A stretch of 64,000 nt of DNA, taken from Pholis gunnellus (taxonomy: Eukaryota > Chordata > Actinopteri > Perciformes > Pholidae). Positions within the stretch are counted from its first letter, which is position 1. Each line of letters begins with the position of its first letter. The DNA lies in the NCBI GenBank assembly GCA_910591455.2, contig OU342806.1:5545478-5609477 (forward strand). Reading direction: 5' to 3'. Shown here in pieces: positions 1 to 11,535 of the stretch. The notes below the pieces were generated by a model, which ran no database searches, was not told the DNA's origin, and saw nothing but the letters and a program-made list of their open reading frames with translations. A program made the position numbers and the translations under genes.

Positions 1-1133
1 GGCGACTCCTCTGGATGCAAAAAGAAGTCCGATTTTATAGAAGTCTATGAGAAAATGACTACTTCTCTCTTGATTTATTACCTCAGTAAACATTGTAAAC
101 ATGAGTTTATGGTCTCAATCGCTAGTTTCAAGTCTCCTTCAGTATGATGTTTATTTCGTAAATGATGGTCCTATTTTCGGTAAAATAGACAATAAAGCAG
201 GTTATGGGAGTTGTCACAGTGTATTTTCAGTTCATGAAAACCCAGAAACCCAAAGAAGTCCATTCATTTTCCAATGTGCAGAATCTGCAGAAGTAACTTG
301 GAGAGCCTAATAGAAGGGTTACAATGCTAACACTTGATACCACAAAAGAAGGGGACAAAAAGGAAAATACATTTACAGATTTTTCATTTCAACTACTGAA
401 GGCCTTATCCACATTTCGATCACAGCGTCAATGTGAGGTGTCCTTGACAGCCGCATAATAACTCGGAGTCGCTGGTATGCAATCTGTGAAATGTCAGGTG
501 CTTAGTAAGCAGTCTGCTCAGAATTATTCTACAGCACAGGTTTAAACGCTTAGAACATTAAACCAGGCATACTGTCAGTGCTCCTGCATTTGGTGGTTTA
601 AGGGTTGTTAAACTGTCAAGAACTGGGTCACGGATTAAGACAGTACAGATTTTCTTTTTTATCCACTCATGTCTTTTTAATTTGCTCAAAAACTTACAGG
701 GAGGGATTACTTACAGACAAGGGAAGTGACTCCAAAAACAGTAAGAGGGTAACACACCAGTAATATTTGTTATAGTCTGTGGACTATCTCTATTTTGTTT
801 GAAACTGTTACTTATTCTGAAGTCTTTACCTGGACTTCACTGTTGGACAATATCAGCTTAAAGCAGCATGTTTCTGTTGATGCCGGCTGGAAGCCAACAA
901 GAACTGAAGTAAAGAGAATTTTGATTACATTTGTGATTTTGCAGCACATCACTTGGTAAAGGAAGCATTTTATTACAATCCAGATTGACAGAAAACTACA
1001 AATTATTATTTAGTTATTAAGGGGAGATACCCCAGCTGAATAAGGTAAAAATAAATATATAGTAGATATGACCATGAAACTTCCCCAGTTGATTATATAC
1101 ATTAGGAATTATTTTTGTTTTACACATTATTTG

Positions 1134-1156
1134 ATGTTTAAATATGCAAATGAGGC
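1134..1156 (+). promoter_or_regulatory. Octamer-containing 23-bp site, copy 1
   Basis: A 23-bp stretch identical to 1734-1756. Its core is ATGCAAAT, the POU/Oct octamer, followed by GAGGC. It lies about 1.7 kb upstream of the receptor start codon. A regulatory role is inferred only from the octamer and the duplication. Confidence 0.3.
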
Positions 1157-1733
1157 ATTACCTTATTGAATATGTGCAAACCTGCATATATTTCCATAAC
1201 AACAATCTAAACATTGGATAAAGCCAGGTCTTGTTTCATCTTGTTGACGTATCAGAGTTCAAAGGATTTTACAGAAGGAATTTTGGATATCTCTGGTATC
1301 ACTCCAATCAGAAAATACTGTCAACAGCCATTAGAAATCCATTTTCACCATGTTTTAAGGAGTATAATGTTTTATAAATCAGGCCATGAATGATATATGA
1401 ACAAACTCCACTGTGAAAACTTTCTGAATATAGATAGGAATGAAACTGGAAAGTTTGGTCAAAAAAGAAAGTGGAGATTTCTGGGAAAGAAGTTATTTCA
1501 AGAAAACGACCTTTAAATGTATAATATGCTGAGCATACACTGATGCCAAAATAATCTCTGAATCATCACTTTTGACCCAGTGTGTGATGGTGTCTGTGTT
1601 CATAACGTTTCTGAGCGTAGGTGAAGGGCCAGCGAGGATGACGCCTGCCCTGCCCTGAAACAATTAGTAACTAATGTTTTATTTCTCTGATTCACTGCTT
1701 TGTTCTCACTAACGCCGCTCCCTCTCCTCATAC

Positions 1734-1756
1734 ATGTTTAAATATGCAAATGAGGC
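1734..1756 (+). promoter_or_regulatory. Octamer-containing 23-bp site, copy 2
   Basis: Second exact copy of the 23-bp site, in the same orientation and exactly 600 bp after the first. It lies about 1.1 kb upstream of the receptor start codon. The flanking bases differ on both sides, so the identity stops sharply at 23 bp. Confidence 0.3.
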
Positions 1757-2399
1757 CTAATATAATAATAACTTTTGGTGGATTTAGGAGAAATCTAGAG
1801 ACACAGATACACAAAGTAGTAAAAATAATTTGTCAATTTCTTAATGTTTCAACCTTGTTTGTAAATAACTCCCTTTATTATATTTAGACTTCTATTGATG
1901 AGAAATTCGGCAAAATTCTATTCACTCTTGTGTGTAAAGCAACTTGATGATTTGAAATAATCAAAATAATACAAATACAATTCCTTAGTGAGTTTTGTTG
2001 TAATTTCTAATATATATAATCAAAGGCATTTACAAAACATTTGTTCATGTTTAGGACCTATTATTAATATTAGTTGCGGTGTTGGCAATATAATCTTTAC
2101 TTTCTTTTATTTTCGTGATGCATATAACAGTTGCAGAGACGCCACAGACCTTCCCCCTTCCTCCAAGTTGTAACAGACGGGATTTGTGAAAAACAGAGAG
2201 AAAGGGCAAGAGAAATTCCTGATATCTTTTGCGCAGTATCCAGAGAGTTGGTTCTTTTACAAACGGGTCATAGCGTCATCCTCTAAATCTTTCAAATCTT
2301 CCAACATTTCTTACCCCTATCACCTCCTCTTCACATGTGAGTGAGAACATCAAACGCAGGACTGTGAGTGTTAATACACAGTCGGAATTCAGCTCATGC

Positions 2400-2855
2400 A
2401 GTTGTCTTCTCCTCTCCTTTTTATATTTTACGCGCGCAATTGTTTCCACGTCCCCAAAAGCTCGCTTTTAAAAGCGGCACATGAGTATTCGGAAGGTGCC
2501 GGTGTCATGAAAAACACATTTAGATTCACTGCTGACGGACGTGCTGGGAGACTTTGATGTGGGAATTTGCTCTGGTCCAATAATCTGGCTGGTGAGTTGA
2601 TGAGCGCGACTGAGCTCTGCGCGTTCACGTGGAACCTATAAACGGACGTTGCGCGCAGATCCGTGAGTAGTCGTGGAGAGAGGAGAATAGGATAATCGTG
2701 GCAGAGGATCTGTGTCGCAGCAGGAGATTACCTGACACAGATACACCAGGAAAATGCTCACAAAGCTATCATCACAGACATTTTCATCTCTCCTTCTAAC
2801 ACATGGCTGTCAAACTTTAATGTCCAAAGTGATATGAGAACAGGAGAGTCCGACC
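2400..2855 (+). promoter_or_regulatory. Putative promoter and 5' UTR of the RXFP3-type receptor
   Basis: The 450 bp before the receptor ATG becomes richer in CpG and GC than the DNA further upstream. A TATA-like CTATAAAC sits at about 2636-2643, and a GC-rich stretch with GCGCGC follows near 2650. If used, transcription would start near 2665-2670 and give an approximately 190-nt leader. Placement is inferred; an upstream untranslated exon is equally possible. Confidence 0.35.
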
Positions 2856-4070
2856 ATGCAGCTGAATGAGACTGGAGTTCAAACACTGGCTCCAGAGCCA
2901 TGTGAGCAGCAGATACTACAGGAGGACAACACCGGAAACTGTAGTGGCGGCTCCACCAGCAACCTGTCGCTACACTGCTGGCTGCAGCTCCTCTCCAGGG
3001 AATCCATCATGGATTTTCAAGGCGACGGCTCCAGTCTGGTGGTGCGTGTGATGATAGCATGTGTCTACTCCATAGTCTGTGCACTCGGGCTGGTAGGCAA
3101 CTCGCTGGCTCTGTATCTGCTGCACTCGCGGTACAAGCAGAAGCAGTCGTCCATCAACTGCTTTGTGATGGGGCTGGCCGTCACAGACCTCCAGTTTGTT
3201 CTGACTTTACCTTTCTGGGCGGTGGACACGGCCCTGGACTTCCGCTGGCCATTTGGCCGTGTGATGTGCAAAATCGTCAGCTCCGTCACCGCCATGAACA
3301 TGTACGCCAGTGTATTCTTCCTCACCGCTATGAGCGTGGCACGTTATTACTCGATCTCCACCGCGATGAAGATGCACAGCCGGCGGGCTGCGGCCACTAG
3401 AGCCAAGTGGACGAGCCTGGGCATCTGGGCTGTCTCTCTGCTGGCCACTTTGCCCCACGCCATCTACTCCACCAGCTTCCAGGTATCGGATGAGGAGCTT
3501 TGCCTGGTGCGCTTCCCAGACTCAGGCAGCTGGGACCCACAGCTTCTTTTGGGTCTCTACCAGCTGCAAAAGGTCCTGCTGGGCTTCCTCATCCCTCTGA
3601 TCATAATCACCGTCTGCTACCTGCTGCTGGTGCGCTTCATCCTCAGCCGACGCATCGCGGGTGCGGGGGGCCCAGAGGTCGAGCAGGGCCGGCAAAGGCG
3701 TCGCTCCAAAGTGACCAAATCCATCGTCATCGTGGTTCTGTCCTTTTTTCTGTGCTGGCTTCCAAATCAGGCGCTGACGCTGTGGGGAGTGCTCATAAAG
3801 TTCGACCTTGTGCCCTTCAGCAAGGCCTTCTACAACGTGCAGGCCTACGCCTTCCCGCTGACTGTGTGCTTGGCCCACACCAACAGCTGCCTCAACCCCG
3901 TGCTCTACTGCTTGATTCGCAGGGAGTTTCGGGCCGGGCTCAAGGAACTTCTCCTCCACGCCACGCCGTCCTTCAGGAGCCTGACTCATCTGCTGCATCG
4001 CAAGGCCAAAGTGGCCGAGGCACCGCCCGTTCTCGTGCTGGTCCAAATGGATGTCGGACCTGGATGTTGA
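2856..4070 (+). CDS. rxfp3: Relaxin-3 receptor family GPCR (RXFP3-type), intronless
   Basis: A 404-aa class A peptide GPCR in one exon, to be expected at the plasma membrane and Gi-coupled like RXFP3, whose ligands are relaxin-3/INSL5-type peptides. Visible features: an N-terminal extracellular tail with N-glycosylation sequons at N4, N28 and N36; TM1 about 63-89 with GN at 81-82; TM2 with LAVTD at 107-111; the TM3 cysteine C138, paired with C216 in the loop ELCLVRFPD; VARYY at 161-165 where most receptors have DRY (human RXFP3 has TRY, from memory); KVTKSI before TM6; CWLP at 300-303; HTNSCLNPVLY in TM7 with NPVLY at 347-351; and a basic helix 8. ECL2, TM5, TM6 and TM7 match human RXFP3 closely, while the tails do not. 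Human RXFP3 is 469 aa. Which fish paralogue this is (the rxfp3-2 or rxfp3-3 groups, or an rxfp4-like form) cannot be settled from sequence alone. The start is the first ATG of the open frame, in the context GACCATGC. Confidence 0.93.
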   Translation: MQLNETGVQTLAPEPCEQQILQEDNTGNCSGGSTSNLSLHCWLQLLSRESIMDFQGDGSSLVVRVMIACVYSIVCALGLVGNSLALYLLHSRYKQKQSSINCFVMGLAVTDLQFVLTLPFWAVDTALDFRWPFGRVMCKIVSSVTAMNMYASVFFLTAMSVARYYSISTAMKMHSRRAAATRAKWTSLGIWAVSLLATLPHAIYSTSFQVSDEELCLVRFPDSGSWDPQLLLGLYQLQKVLLGFLIPLIIITVCYLLLVRFILSRRIAGAGGPEVEQGRQRRRSKVTKSIVIVVLSFFLCWLPNQALTLWGVLIKFDLVPFSKAFYNVQAYAFPLTVCLAHTNSCLNPVLYCLIRREFRAGLKELLLHATPSFRSLTHLLHRKAKVAEAPPVLVLVQMDVGPGC

Positions 4071-4306
4071 ATGACTAACTCACAAAGTAAATAAGTGAAA
4101 GCTGCCTATAGTACTATTGATCCAAAGTTGTTTGCCATGACGGTGCATCCATCTCAACCCCTGTCAACACATGTTTTTGGTCTTTGAAAACAACATAATC
4201 ATAATGGACTACCCAGTGGGATGTGGCCCACTTTCACTGCGTGCTCCCGAGATTCCCTCAGCAAATATTCTTTGCTTGTTATACGACGACTCTTTCTCTC
4301 TGTACG

Positions 4307-4337
<31 letters not shown>

Positions 4338-4760
4338 CTCTCTCTTTCCCTCCCTCGTTTGCTGCTCTCTGGCAATCTGTCATGTGTGTGGATGTCACTC
4401 ATGAGATTTAAATAGTTGCAGCATTCAGGCGGTTTGACTGTGATGAGCTCAACCTCAATTAACATTTGCCACAGCATGGGCATCGTGAGTGGGATCAACC
4501 GTCCGTGACACTCACAATGCATGAGAAGTTCACTGATCAAACTTTCTGACTGTGAATGGATGAGGGGTTTACTCAGAGAAAACAAGAATAGATTGTGACC
4601 AATATGTTTCAAAGGAGGATGGAGGATATGAGTATAAGAGGGGGTTACCCAGTGCGTCGGCCAGTTGCTGTGTTTGTATTTGTTCTATGGTGCACTTGTT
4701 TACGTCGTTTCAGTAAAAGCAAACTGGGAAAATAAAACAAAGCGAGCACTGAAATCGACC
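4071..4760 (+). other. Probable 3' UTR of the receptor gene
   Basis: The first canonical AATAAA downstream of the stop codon on this strand is at 4731-4736, so the transcript may run to about 4755. A CT-rich simple repeat occupies about 4291-4354. No further coding potential is seen. Confidence 0.35.
4291..4354 (+). repeat. (CT)n pyrimidine-rich microsatellite
   Basis: An imperfect CT/TTTC tract. The overlapping open frames rich in serine/leucine or arginine/glutamate are artefacts of the repeat. Confidence 0.85.
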
Positions 4761-7350
4761 TCCTGTGGTTGTGGTAAACAATATAACATGTCAAATGGTT
4801 CAGTAGAACAAGTGTGTGGTTAGTGAGATAAATGTTGTTGTCGAGGGAACCTGACGAATTAAGGGGATTCAAATTAGATTCATACGCCTGCGCATCACGT
4901 CTTACACTGGTCGCACATGAGCTGAGCACATATACTGTATTATATGCACACAAATAGAAATGTTTATGCTCACTATTACGCACACATGCAGAATATATCT
5001 GGGTGCAGTTTTCTCATAGCGGTAGATGTGTCAGATTGAGCAACATAATGAATCATTTATAATTCATATTACAGCTGCAGATGTGTGGTTTTTGCAGAAT
5101 ATTCAAACCAGGCCATTTATACAAACATTGCGTTTCTCCATGGACGGTCCGTTGACTTCAACACCAGCCTTTGCTTTTCTGTTAAATCACATGTTGAAGG
5201 AGCATGTAACTGAGTAGACTGACAATATGATGTGATCTTCTGTGAATGTGATGGCTCTCTGTATTCTGTCATAACTCTGACATAATCATGATCTTTTATC
5301 TGACACATTTGTGGATTTGCTGTTTCAATGGAATGTTTCAATGACGTAATGAATAAACTAAAAGCCCTGAGCTGGAACTCTTTGTAATAATTGTCTAAGT
5401 TAGAATTCAGAGGATATCCACAGGGAGATGAATTAGACAACAGGAGTATGGAAAATAAAGTGGGACTGTTGTTGTTGTAAAACAATTCACTGACAGAAGG
5501 GCATCAGATGATTGAGAGACTCACTCCTCTGTTCTCTTATTAATGATTTTTCATATTATCATTCTGTTTGCACAGCACCTCTTCAAGCACTACCAACATC
5601 AGCACCGCACCGCACAAATAATCTATGAGCAAAAGTGATGAGAAAAGTGCTGTTAACAATAATTGGTATCAGATGGAGGGAATAACTTTTCTCTATCCTC
5701 ACTGAGAATTAAATCTGCACTTTTAATCAAAGCTGCATTTTCACGGAGTGAAAATACAGAGAAGCAAAAATCTAAATATTTGAATATAAAAATGTATTAA
5801 AACATTATGGCATGATATTTATTTGGTTTGAAATGCCTCCAGGGACCCAGACAGCCCTGCGAATGCCCCGGAGTCATTGTTTGTTAATTGAATTGTGGCA
5901 ATTTAATTAATTGCTCATCTGAGTGAGAACATGCCTCACAAGCATGAAATGATTAAAGCATTAAAAGTGCTCAATATGAAAACAGAGCATACATATTGTC
6001 CATACATAATGGATTTATTTGCACTAACGTTACCGATACAACACCACTATAGACAAAAGCGCCTTAATAACTTCAGGCCTTGAGGCTATATGGACATTTT
6101 AGAGGCCCTTCCCTCCCTTCACAATATGCCATGGCAACTTTAATTAAGCAAACCCCCATCAATTCACAGCAACAAATAGCAAAATGAGTGCCCTCTTCAT
6201 CAATAAAAAGAATATGAAGTAGGGCTTTATAATAGTTCAAAGCCTGATTCATAATGTTGACATTTAAATTCTAAATCAACATTCCATTGTTTTGTTTGTT
6301 TGTTCAGTTGCAGATGAAGATCAGGCTACTCTAATATTAGTATTGTATTATATTTAGAATTAGATTCTAGTAGTGGCTGCGTTGTAAAGTTCTAAAGTAA
6401 AAATGTATTGGAAAAAATATAGATAATAATTTCCAAAATCCAAAACATGTTTTTATCTGACGAAATAGATCAGACAGTAATCCAGCTTAGAGGCACTGGT
6501 CTGCCATGGGTAGTTCGCTGTGTGTGCTGCACCTGGTACATACACAATTCACAAAGAATGGGAGGAGGGCAATCAACAGGAGCCCATGGCTCATTTTCCC
6601 CCTTGGGGCACCCTACAGGGTTAATCTGGCCATGCTGGGGAGAGAATCTTTGGCAGAGTAACAGAATCGGTGACTTGTGTAACATTGACTCTGGACAGTA
6701 AGTCAGAGAAGATGAATGAGCAGTTGTGTATTTTGAGATTTCTAGAAGCAAACCATATGTATTGTCATAACACCTACTACACCTACACCTACATAACTCT
6801 GAATCTCAGGGGCCTTTATTTATGCAGAACTAGATTGTGAATTGTGTTTACGCTCATTTTGATCATTGCAAAACAACTGTTGCACATTTATTTTCCTCAA
6901 ACAATGCAGTAACCTGCTCGTGCAAAGAGCTGTATAAATAGCACAACCAGTAGAGTCAGACATGAGCAGATGGTTTTAAAATCGTCATGCCTCATATCAC
7001 TGCTGATTATTCATGAAATATGGTAAACACTGGTATACTGGCATAGTGTTTATCTTCATACATTTGGTCCATTGTTTTCACTCTCAGCTATGGAGGATCA
7101 CTTTCGTAATTACACATACCTGCACAATTGAGATTTGTAGCTTCAGCGTGTGCGTCCTGTAGACCCTGGCTGGGTAAGTATCCAATCACAACTAGCAGGC
7201 CCTCTGGCCAACAGCCAAGTCAGCATGCACAGCTCATAAAATGATAATGAACAAGTGCCATGTTAAGGAAAACTGTTTGGCATTTATATGCTCTCCTTAA
7301 CAGGTAGACTATTTTTTTTTCCTTTAATTACAGCTGACCGATAATTTGCC
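4760..7350. other. Intergenic DNA, no gene; candidate conserved elements inside
   Basis: No coding potential is recognised. The stretch 5820-6260 is unusually non-repetitive, with homeodomain-type TAATTA/TTAATTAA cores and mixed composition, as in many developmental enhancers. The rest is AT-rich unique DNA. Confidence 0.45.
5820..6260. promoter_or_regulatory. Candidate conserved non-coding element(s)
   Basis: Several AT-rich homeodomain-like cores (AATTAATTG near 5905, TTAATTAA near 6140) alternate with GC-richer unique sequence, and no repeats or open frames are seen. This resembles vertebrate developmental enhancers by composition only. No alignment was possible. Confidence 0.25.
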
Positions 7351-7357
7351 TGTGTTC

Positions 7358-7358
<1 letters not shown>

Positions 7359-7444
<86 letters not shown>

Positions 7445-7458
7445 CGTGTGTGTGTGTG
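7359..7458 (+). repeat. (TG)n microsatellite
   Basis: About 82 bp of uninterrupted TG followed by an interrupted CGTGCG end. Cys-Val and Thr-His open frames across it are artefacts. Confidence 0.97.
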
Positions 7459-7879
7459 ATTGTGAGTGTAGCTATATAGACAATAATGATATTCACACAG
7501 CTCTCTCTGCCCTCAGCAGCCCACAGAATACATCTACCCTTGGATTTATCTTTCATAAACCTTGTGGAGCATATAAATGAACTGAGCAAGAGACTGATGT
7601 ACATATTACAGGAACTACAACAGGGCAAACAATAGTTTTACATTTAAAGTAAATAGATGTTTTGTTAAAGTCAACAGCTGAGAATAAATGGAGGAAACAC
7701 CTCCAATCCTTCAAACAATAAATGGGGAAAGATACCTGGAGGACTAGCTGACTTACAGGGAAATACTTGAGCTCTTATTTTATTACAGTGAGCAGAGTTT
7801 ATCTTTTATGACACCATGCTTTGTGTGAGTGAGTTATTTTCTCTCAGAATACACCCACATCCGAGTTCATATCTTCTTC

Positions 7880-7970
7880 TTCCAGCTGTTCCCCTCGGGC
7901 AACGGTCTCGATCTGAGCCCGGAACCTTCTTGTTGTGAGGCGACTACCGTGCCGTCCATCTGAGTTTATA
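7880..7970 (-). repeat. Degenerate tRNA-like fish interspersed repeat
   Basis: Read on the minus strand, this resembles a common teleost repeat with a GGCGGCACGGTGG-type head, a TCGCCTCACA core and AAGAAGGTTCC. The copy is truncated and diverged. Family membership rests on recall of similar fish sequences, not on a search. Confidence 0.5.
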
Positions 7971-8454
7971 TCCAAAGCTGTTTTCTCTCAAACTAAAGTT
8001 TTTGATTCGAAACCAAACCTCACACACAGAAGTGCCCGACTCACTGTAACAGGACTTCCTGGAGATTTAACAGTAAGCTTAATAGACTTATCAGCATGCA
8101 CTTAACCACCTACCATTCATGTCGGGCTGTTTGATCAATACTCATCCAAGTTTCCCCCGCGATTGAAAGTGGTAGCGGAAGGTTGCATGACACCCTTTGG
8201 TGTTGACCTTTCTCCAAGACCCTAATGATAGCCGATCGACATTTGCATCACTAGAATATGTGATAAGTATCCCTCATTAGCGTTTCACAGACTCGGGTTG
8301 ACTTTTTCAAACATGGATGGAGTTATTTAGAAGCAGGTGAGATACATAGCATGTTAATGTCACGTAGCCTCCATCAAAAGGTCCTGATGTGAGAGACACC
8401 CCATACAGCTAAACCGATTATCTATACAAAGCTGCAAACTGAGCGCCCCATGAA

Positions 8455-8530
8455 AGGCAAAGCCAGCCAAGTTTAACTGTACAGAACCTTTCATCTGCAA
8501 GGCAATTCAAAGTGCTTTTAGACCGCCACT
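8455..8530. repeat. Fragment of a fish interspersed repeat
   Basis: It contains GGCAATTCAAAGTGCTTTTA, close to a motif common in teleost dispersed repeats. It is short and diverged, with no coding content. Confidence 0.35.
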
Positions 8531-9289
8531 GAGAGGAGATAAAAAAAGATGACAATATGGAATTAATAGGATTTTGTGTGAGAGATATGCAAGCTCGGGG
8601 TATTATATGTTCAGGAGACGTGGAGAAACATTAGTTAACAATTCGAAAGTAGAGCACAAGAAGGCTGTTGGTGAAAATGCCTGAAAACGAGTGAGATCAC
8701 TTATTAGTGTCACTTTATTATACTGTTTTTCTCTCTTTATTTCACTTATTTCTTTAATCCTTTCCTTTTTCTTTGTGCCTCCTTGTCCGGCAATTATTAT
8801 AATCAACTTCCCTTATCTATGTATTTAAAATATAGCCCTCTTGGAATATAATCCCATTTTAATGGACATTTATCTACAGCTCTCTTAAATGAGATTCCTG
8901 ATAAATAAACAAACACATACATCTCTTTTTTTTTCATAAACTCACCAGGCAACAATTTACTTGGGCCATGACTAATTAATCATTCAAAGCAGCATCTTAC
9001 TCTCTGGGAGCTTTTTTCATTTCCAGGATATTTTTCGAAGGTTTAGTGGAGTCTGAAGATTTTCAATCAAGGCATCTGTGAGCGGCTCCAATTTTTTCTG
9101 CTCATCATATCCAGTTGCACCGCCACACCGATATCTTCAAAAGTCCATCATGGAATTCAATTTACTCTCCCAAAGCAACAGAATGCTTATCACTTTGACT
9201 ATTAAAAGGCTTCATGAGTGCTAAGCACTAACACAGAGTTAGTCAGAGGCTGATTCTCTCCCCGTCTCTCACCCACGTCACAGCCTCCT

Positions 9290-9365
9290 GCTTTGCTGAT
9301 GTCCTCTGGGATTGGCTCCAGCACCTCTGCGACCCTCGTATAAGCGTGTACAGCATACTGGATGG
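9290..9365 (+). repeat. Degenerate LINE/SINE-type tail fragment
   Basis: Reads as a decayed form of the fish repeat tail ending in GGCTCCAGC...GCGACCC...ATAAGCG...TGGATGG. It is a short relic only. Confidence 0.45.
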
Positions 9366-10009
9366 GTTCTTCGCCCCCAGTGTGTGCGAAGCCTGCCTGT
9401 AATCTCAGCGAGATAGGACATTTACGCCATTTTCATCCGGAAAACTTTGGTTACTGCATTTATCTTATCATAGCAGCAACCCATATTCCAGATAGATTTA
9501 TTAATAATGTATTTATCCCGCTGAAAATCTTCTCCTGTCTCTTCACTTGTCTGACTCTTGGTTTGTTTGTGTCACTCAAGTGTCTTGTCAACTTTGCTCC
9601 CTGCATGATGCCCATATAGTGCAGGCACCACGGAGAGATAAGATTTAAGACTCCTGATTTATTTTATTGGCCCCGAGGGGAACAAGTCAATGTCAAGCAA
9701 CTCCTCCGTGAACCTGAAATCCCTGCAGATTATAACAGGGAGTTGCCTTACGGTGTTGTTCAGTGAGCTTCCTGGAATCAGAAAAGAAAATCCCCCACGT
9801 GAGTCGAAGGTTATACACACCGGGAAGTCTCAGGCTCAGCATTAAAGTCAATGTGTCAGCCAAATCACGCAGACCTGCTTGCAACTCGTACTTTTCAGAA
9901 AATAAAAAAAACATGATCACATTATTCAGTTGAAAGTGGAACAAAGAAAGTTTGTGGCAGAAAAGCTCTTGATCTGCTTTTTGCAGTATTGTACACAAGA
10001 AATGATGGC

Positions 10010-10345
10010 TGTGCTGAATCAGTGTGAAGGATTTAGTGGCATCTAGTGGTGCTGTTGCAGATTGCAGGTAATCTTCAGGTAACGTAAAAACATGAAAGGC
10101 TCTCTCTGAGTCAGTTTGGTTTGTCCATTCTGGGCTACTGTAGAAACATGGCACTGTAGGCAACATGTCAGACTTCATGAAGTGGACCCGCTCCCTATGT
10201 AGATATACCCGGCTCATTCTAAGGTAACAAACGTTTCTCAGTTATAGGTGTTGTACACTAATGAAAACATAGTTATGAATATTATATAAAATATCTGCCA
10301 ATACATCTCCCTAAATCCTACATGCTGTTCCATTAAAACAAGACT
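10010..10345. mobile_element. MITE-like element with inverted ends
   Basis: About 330 bp bounded by TGTGAAGGATTTAGTGG on the left and CTAAATCCTACATG on the right, which are imperfect inverted repeats. Internal sequence matches my recollection of an abundant fish MITE. It is non-autonomous and has no transposase. The 174-codon minus-strand open frame at 9693-10217 runs through it and is not a gene. Confidence 0.55.
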
Positions 10346-10394
10346 AAGAATGTTCAGCCATGGTAGCAGCTCTGTGAATCTGCCCTTAGACAAA

Positions 10395-11000
10395 GCGGTG
10401 CTTTGAGCTGGATGCTAACCTCAGCATGCTAACCACATCCACGATGCTAACATGCTCACAACGACAATGCTAACACTCCTATGGTAAGCAGGTGTAATTT
10501 TTACCATGATCGTAATCTTAGTTTAGCGTGTCAGCACGCTACCATTTGCTAATTAGCACTAAACACAAAGTACAGCTGAGGCTGATGGGAATGTCAATAT
10601 TTTAGCAGGTATTTGGACATAAACCAAAGTACTGGACAAATGAAAGTGTTGGCCTGATGTTGACGTGAGTTAAAAGATTATCAAAACTATTCAAATTCAT
10701 CGTGAGAGGAACATCTTTACCTAATTGTATGGAAATACATACAATAGTTGACACTTGAAACCACAAATGGTGTGATGAAACGGGGATATTTTGAGAGGTT
10801 TCACAAAACAAGTACACATTTTGACCTGCTGGTTGTATAGAGGAAAAGTCAGGGGGCCACCAAAGTCAGTTGGTTTCATCCTCTGGGGACCATTAATCTC
10901 TATACAACATTTAAATGTATTGATATATACTACATTTCCATGGTGATTAAATGAGTTGAAGCTTTTGAATTGATTTCGTTGCGATGTTCCAGGGACCTTC
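10395..11000 (+). mobile_element. Acanthomorph-type dispersed repeat (GCTAACATGCT family)
   Basis: Begins with a run of GCTAAC/TGCTAA motifs, then TTAGCACTAAACACAAAG and CAGCTGAGGCTGATGGGA, then decayed internal sequence. Similar sequences are very common in spiny-rayed fish genomes. A partial inverted copy lies at 11536-11650. No coding capacity. Confidence 0.55.
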
Positions 11001-11535
11001 TTCACAGGTTATTTGCAACAGAATGAACATCGTCATCATCGGCTGCTGCAGTCTCGCTGACCTTTCTCTGCTGATGAGGATCTTTCCTAGCCTTGTGCCT
11101 TCAGCTAAAATACCAACCAGTGTTTCAAGCTTTATCTGTTGGCCATGTTGCCATGTTATGAAGCCCAGGTCAAGACAAAGAAAGCTTTAGATACACCAGA
11201 GCCAGAAAACGACAGATCCTGTCATCCATATCTGGAGCCTTTATTATCTAACATACCAGGCTAAGCGGAGAAAGCATAAAAGTGAAGATGCTGAAGAAAG
11301 ATAATTAGATTGACATATTTCTAGCCACACTAGCGTCGTGACTCTCATGATTCTCTGGAAAAAAAACAAAATAATGTGAAGTAAAGTTGTGAGGGAAAAG
11401 GCAGGAGAATTGGCAGCGAGCCAGTAAATGGCGAAGCTGTATGTTTCATTACTTTGCATTCACGTAATAAATATACAAATGTCAATTAGATGACAAATAA
11501 AACAAATTTGGTAATAATCATCCGCCTTTAGTGAT

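Larger units (their letters stand above)
1..2400. other. Upstream intergenic DNA, no gene seen
   Basis: AT-rich DNA with only short open frames (longest about 70 codons) and no recognisable protein similarity. The one structured signal is a pair of identical 23-bp sites at 1134-1156 and 1734-1756, each holding the octamer ATGCAAAT. The stretch could hold distal regulatory DNA or 5' untranslated exons of the receptor gene starting at 2856, but nothing in the sequence proves this. Confidence 0.5.

Noticed and set aside
3065..4046. Long opposite-strand and other-frame ORFs across the receptor gene
   Set aside because: Shadows of a GC-rich coding exon; only the 2856-4070 frame carries GPCR motifs.
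7284..7628. Open frames over the (TG)n tract at 7.36 kb, including a His/Thr-repeat protein
   Set aside because: Pure microsatellite translation.
9693..10217. 174-codon minus-strand open frame
   Set aside because: It runs through a MITE-like element with inverted ends and shows no protein family resemblance.
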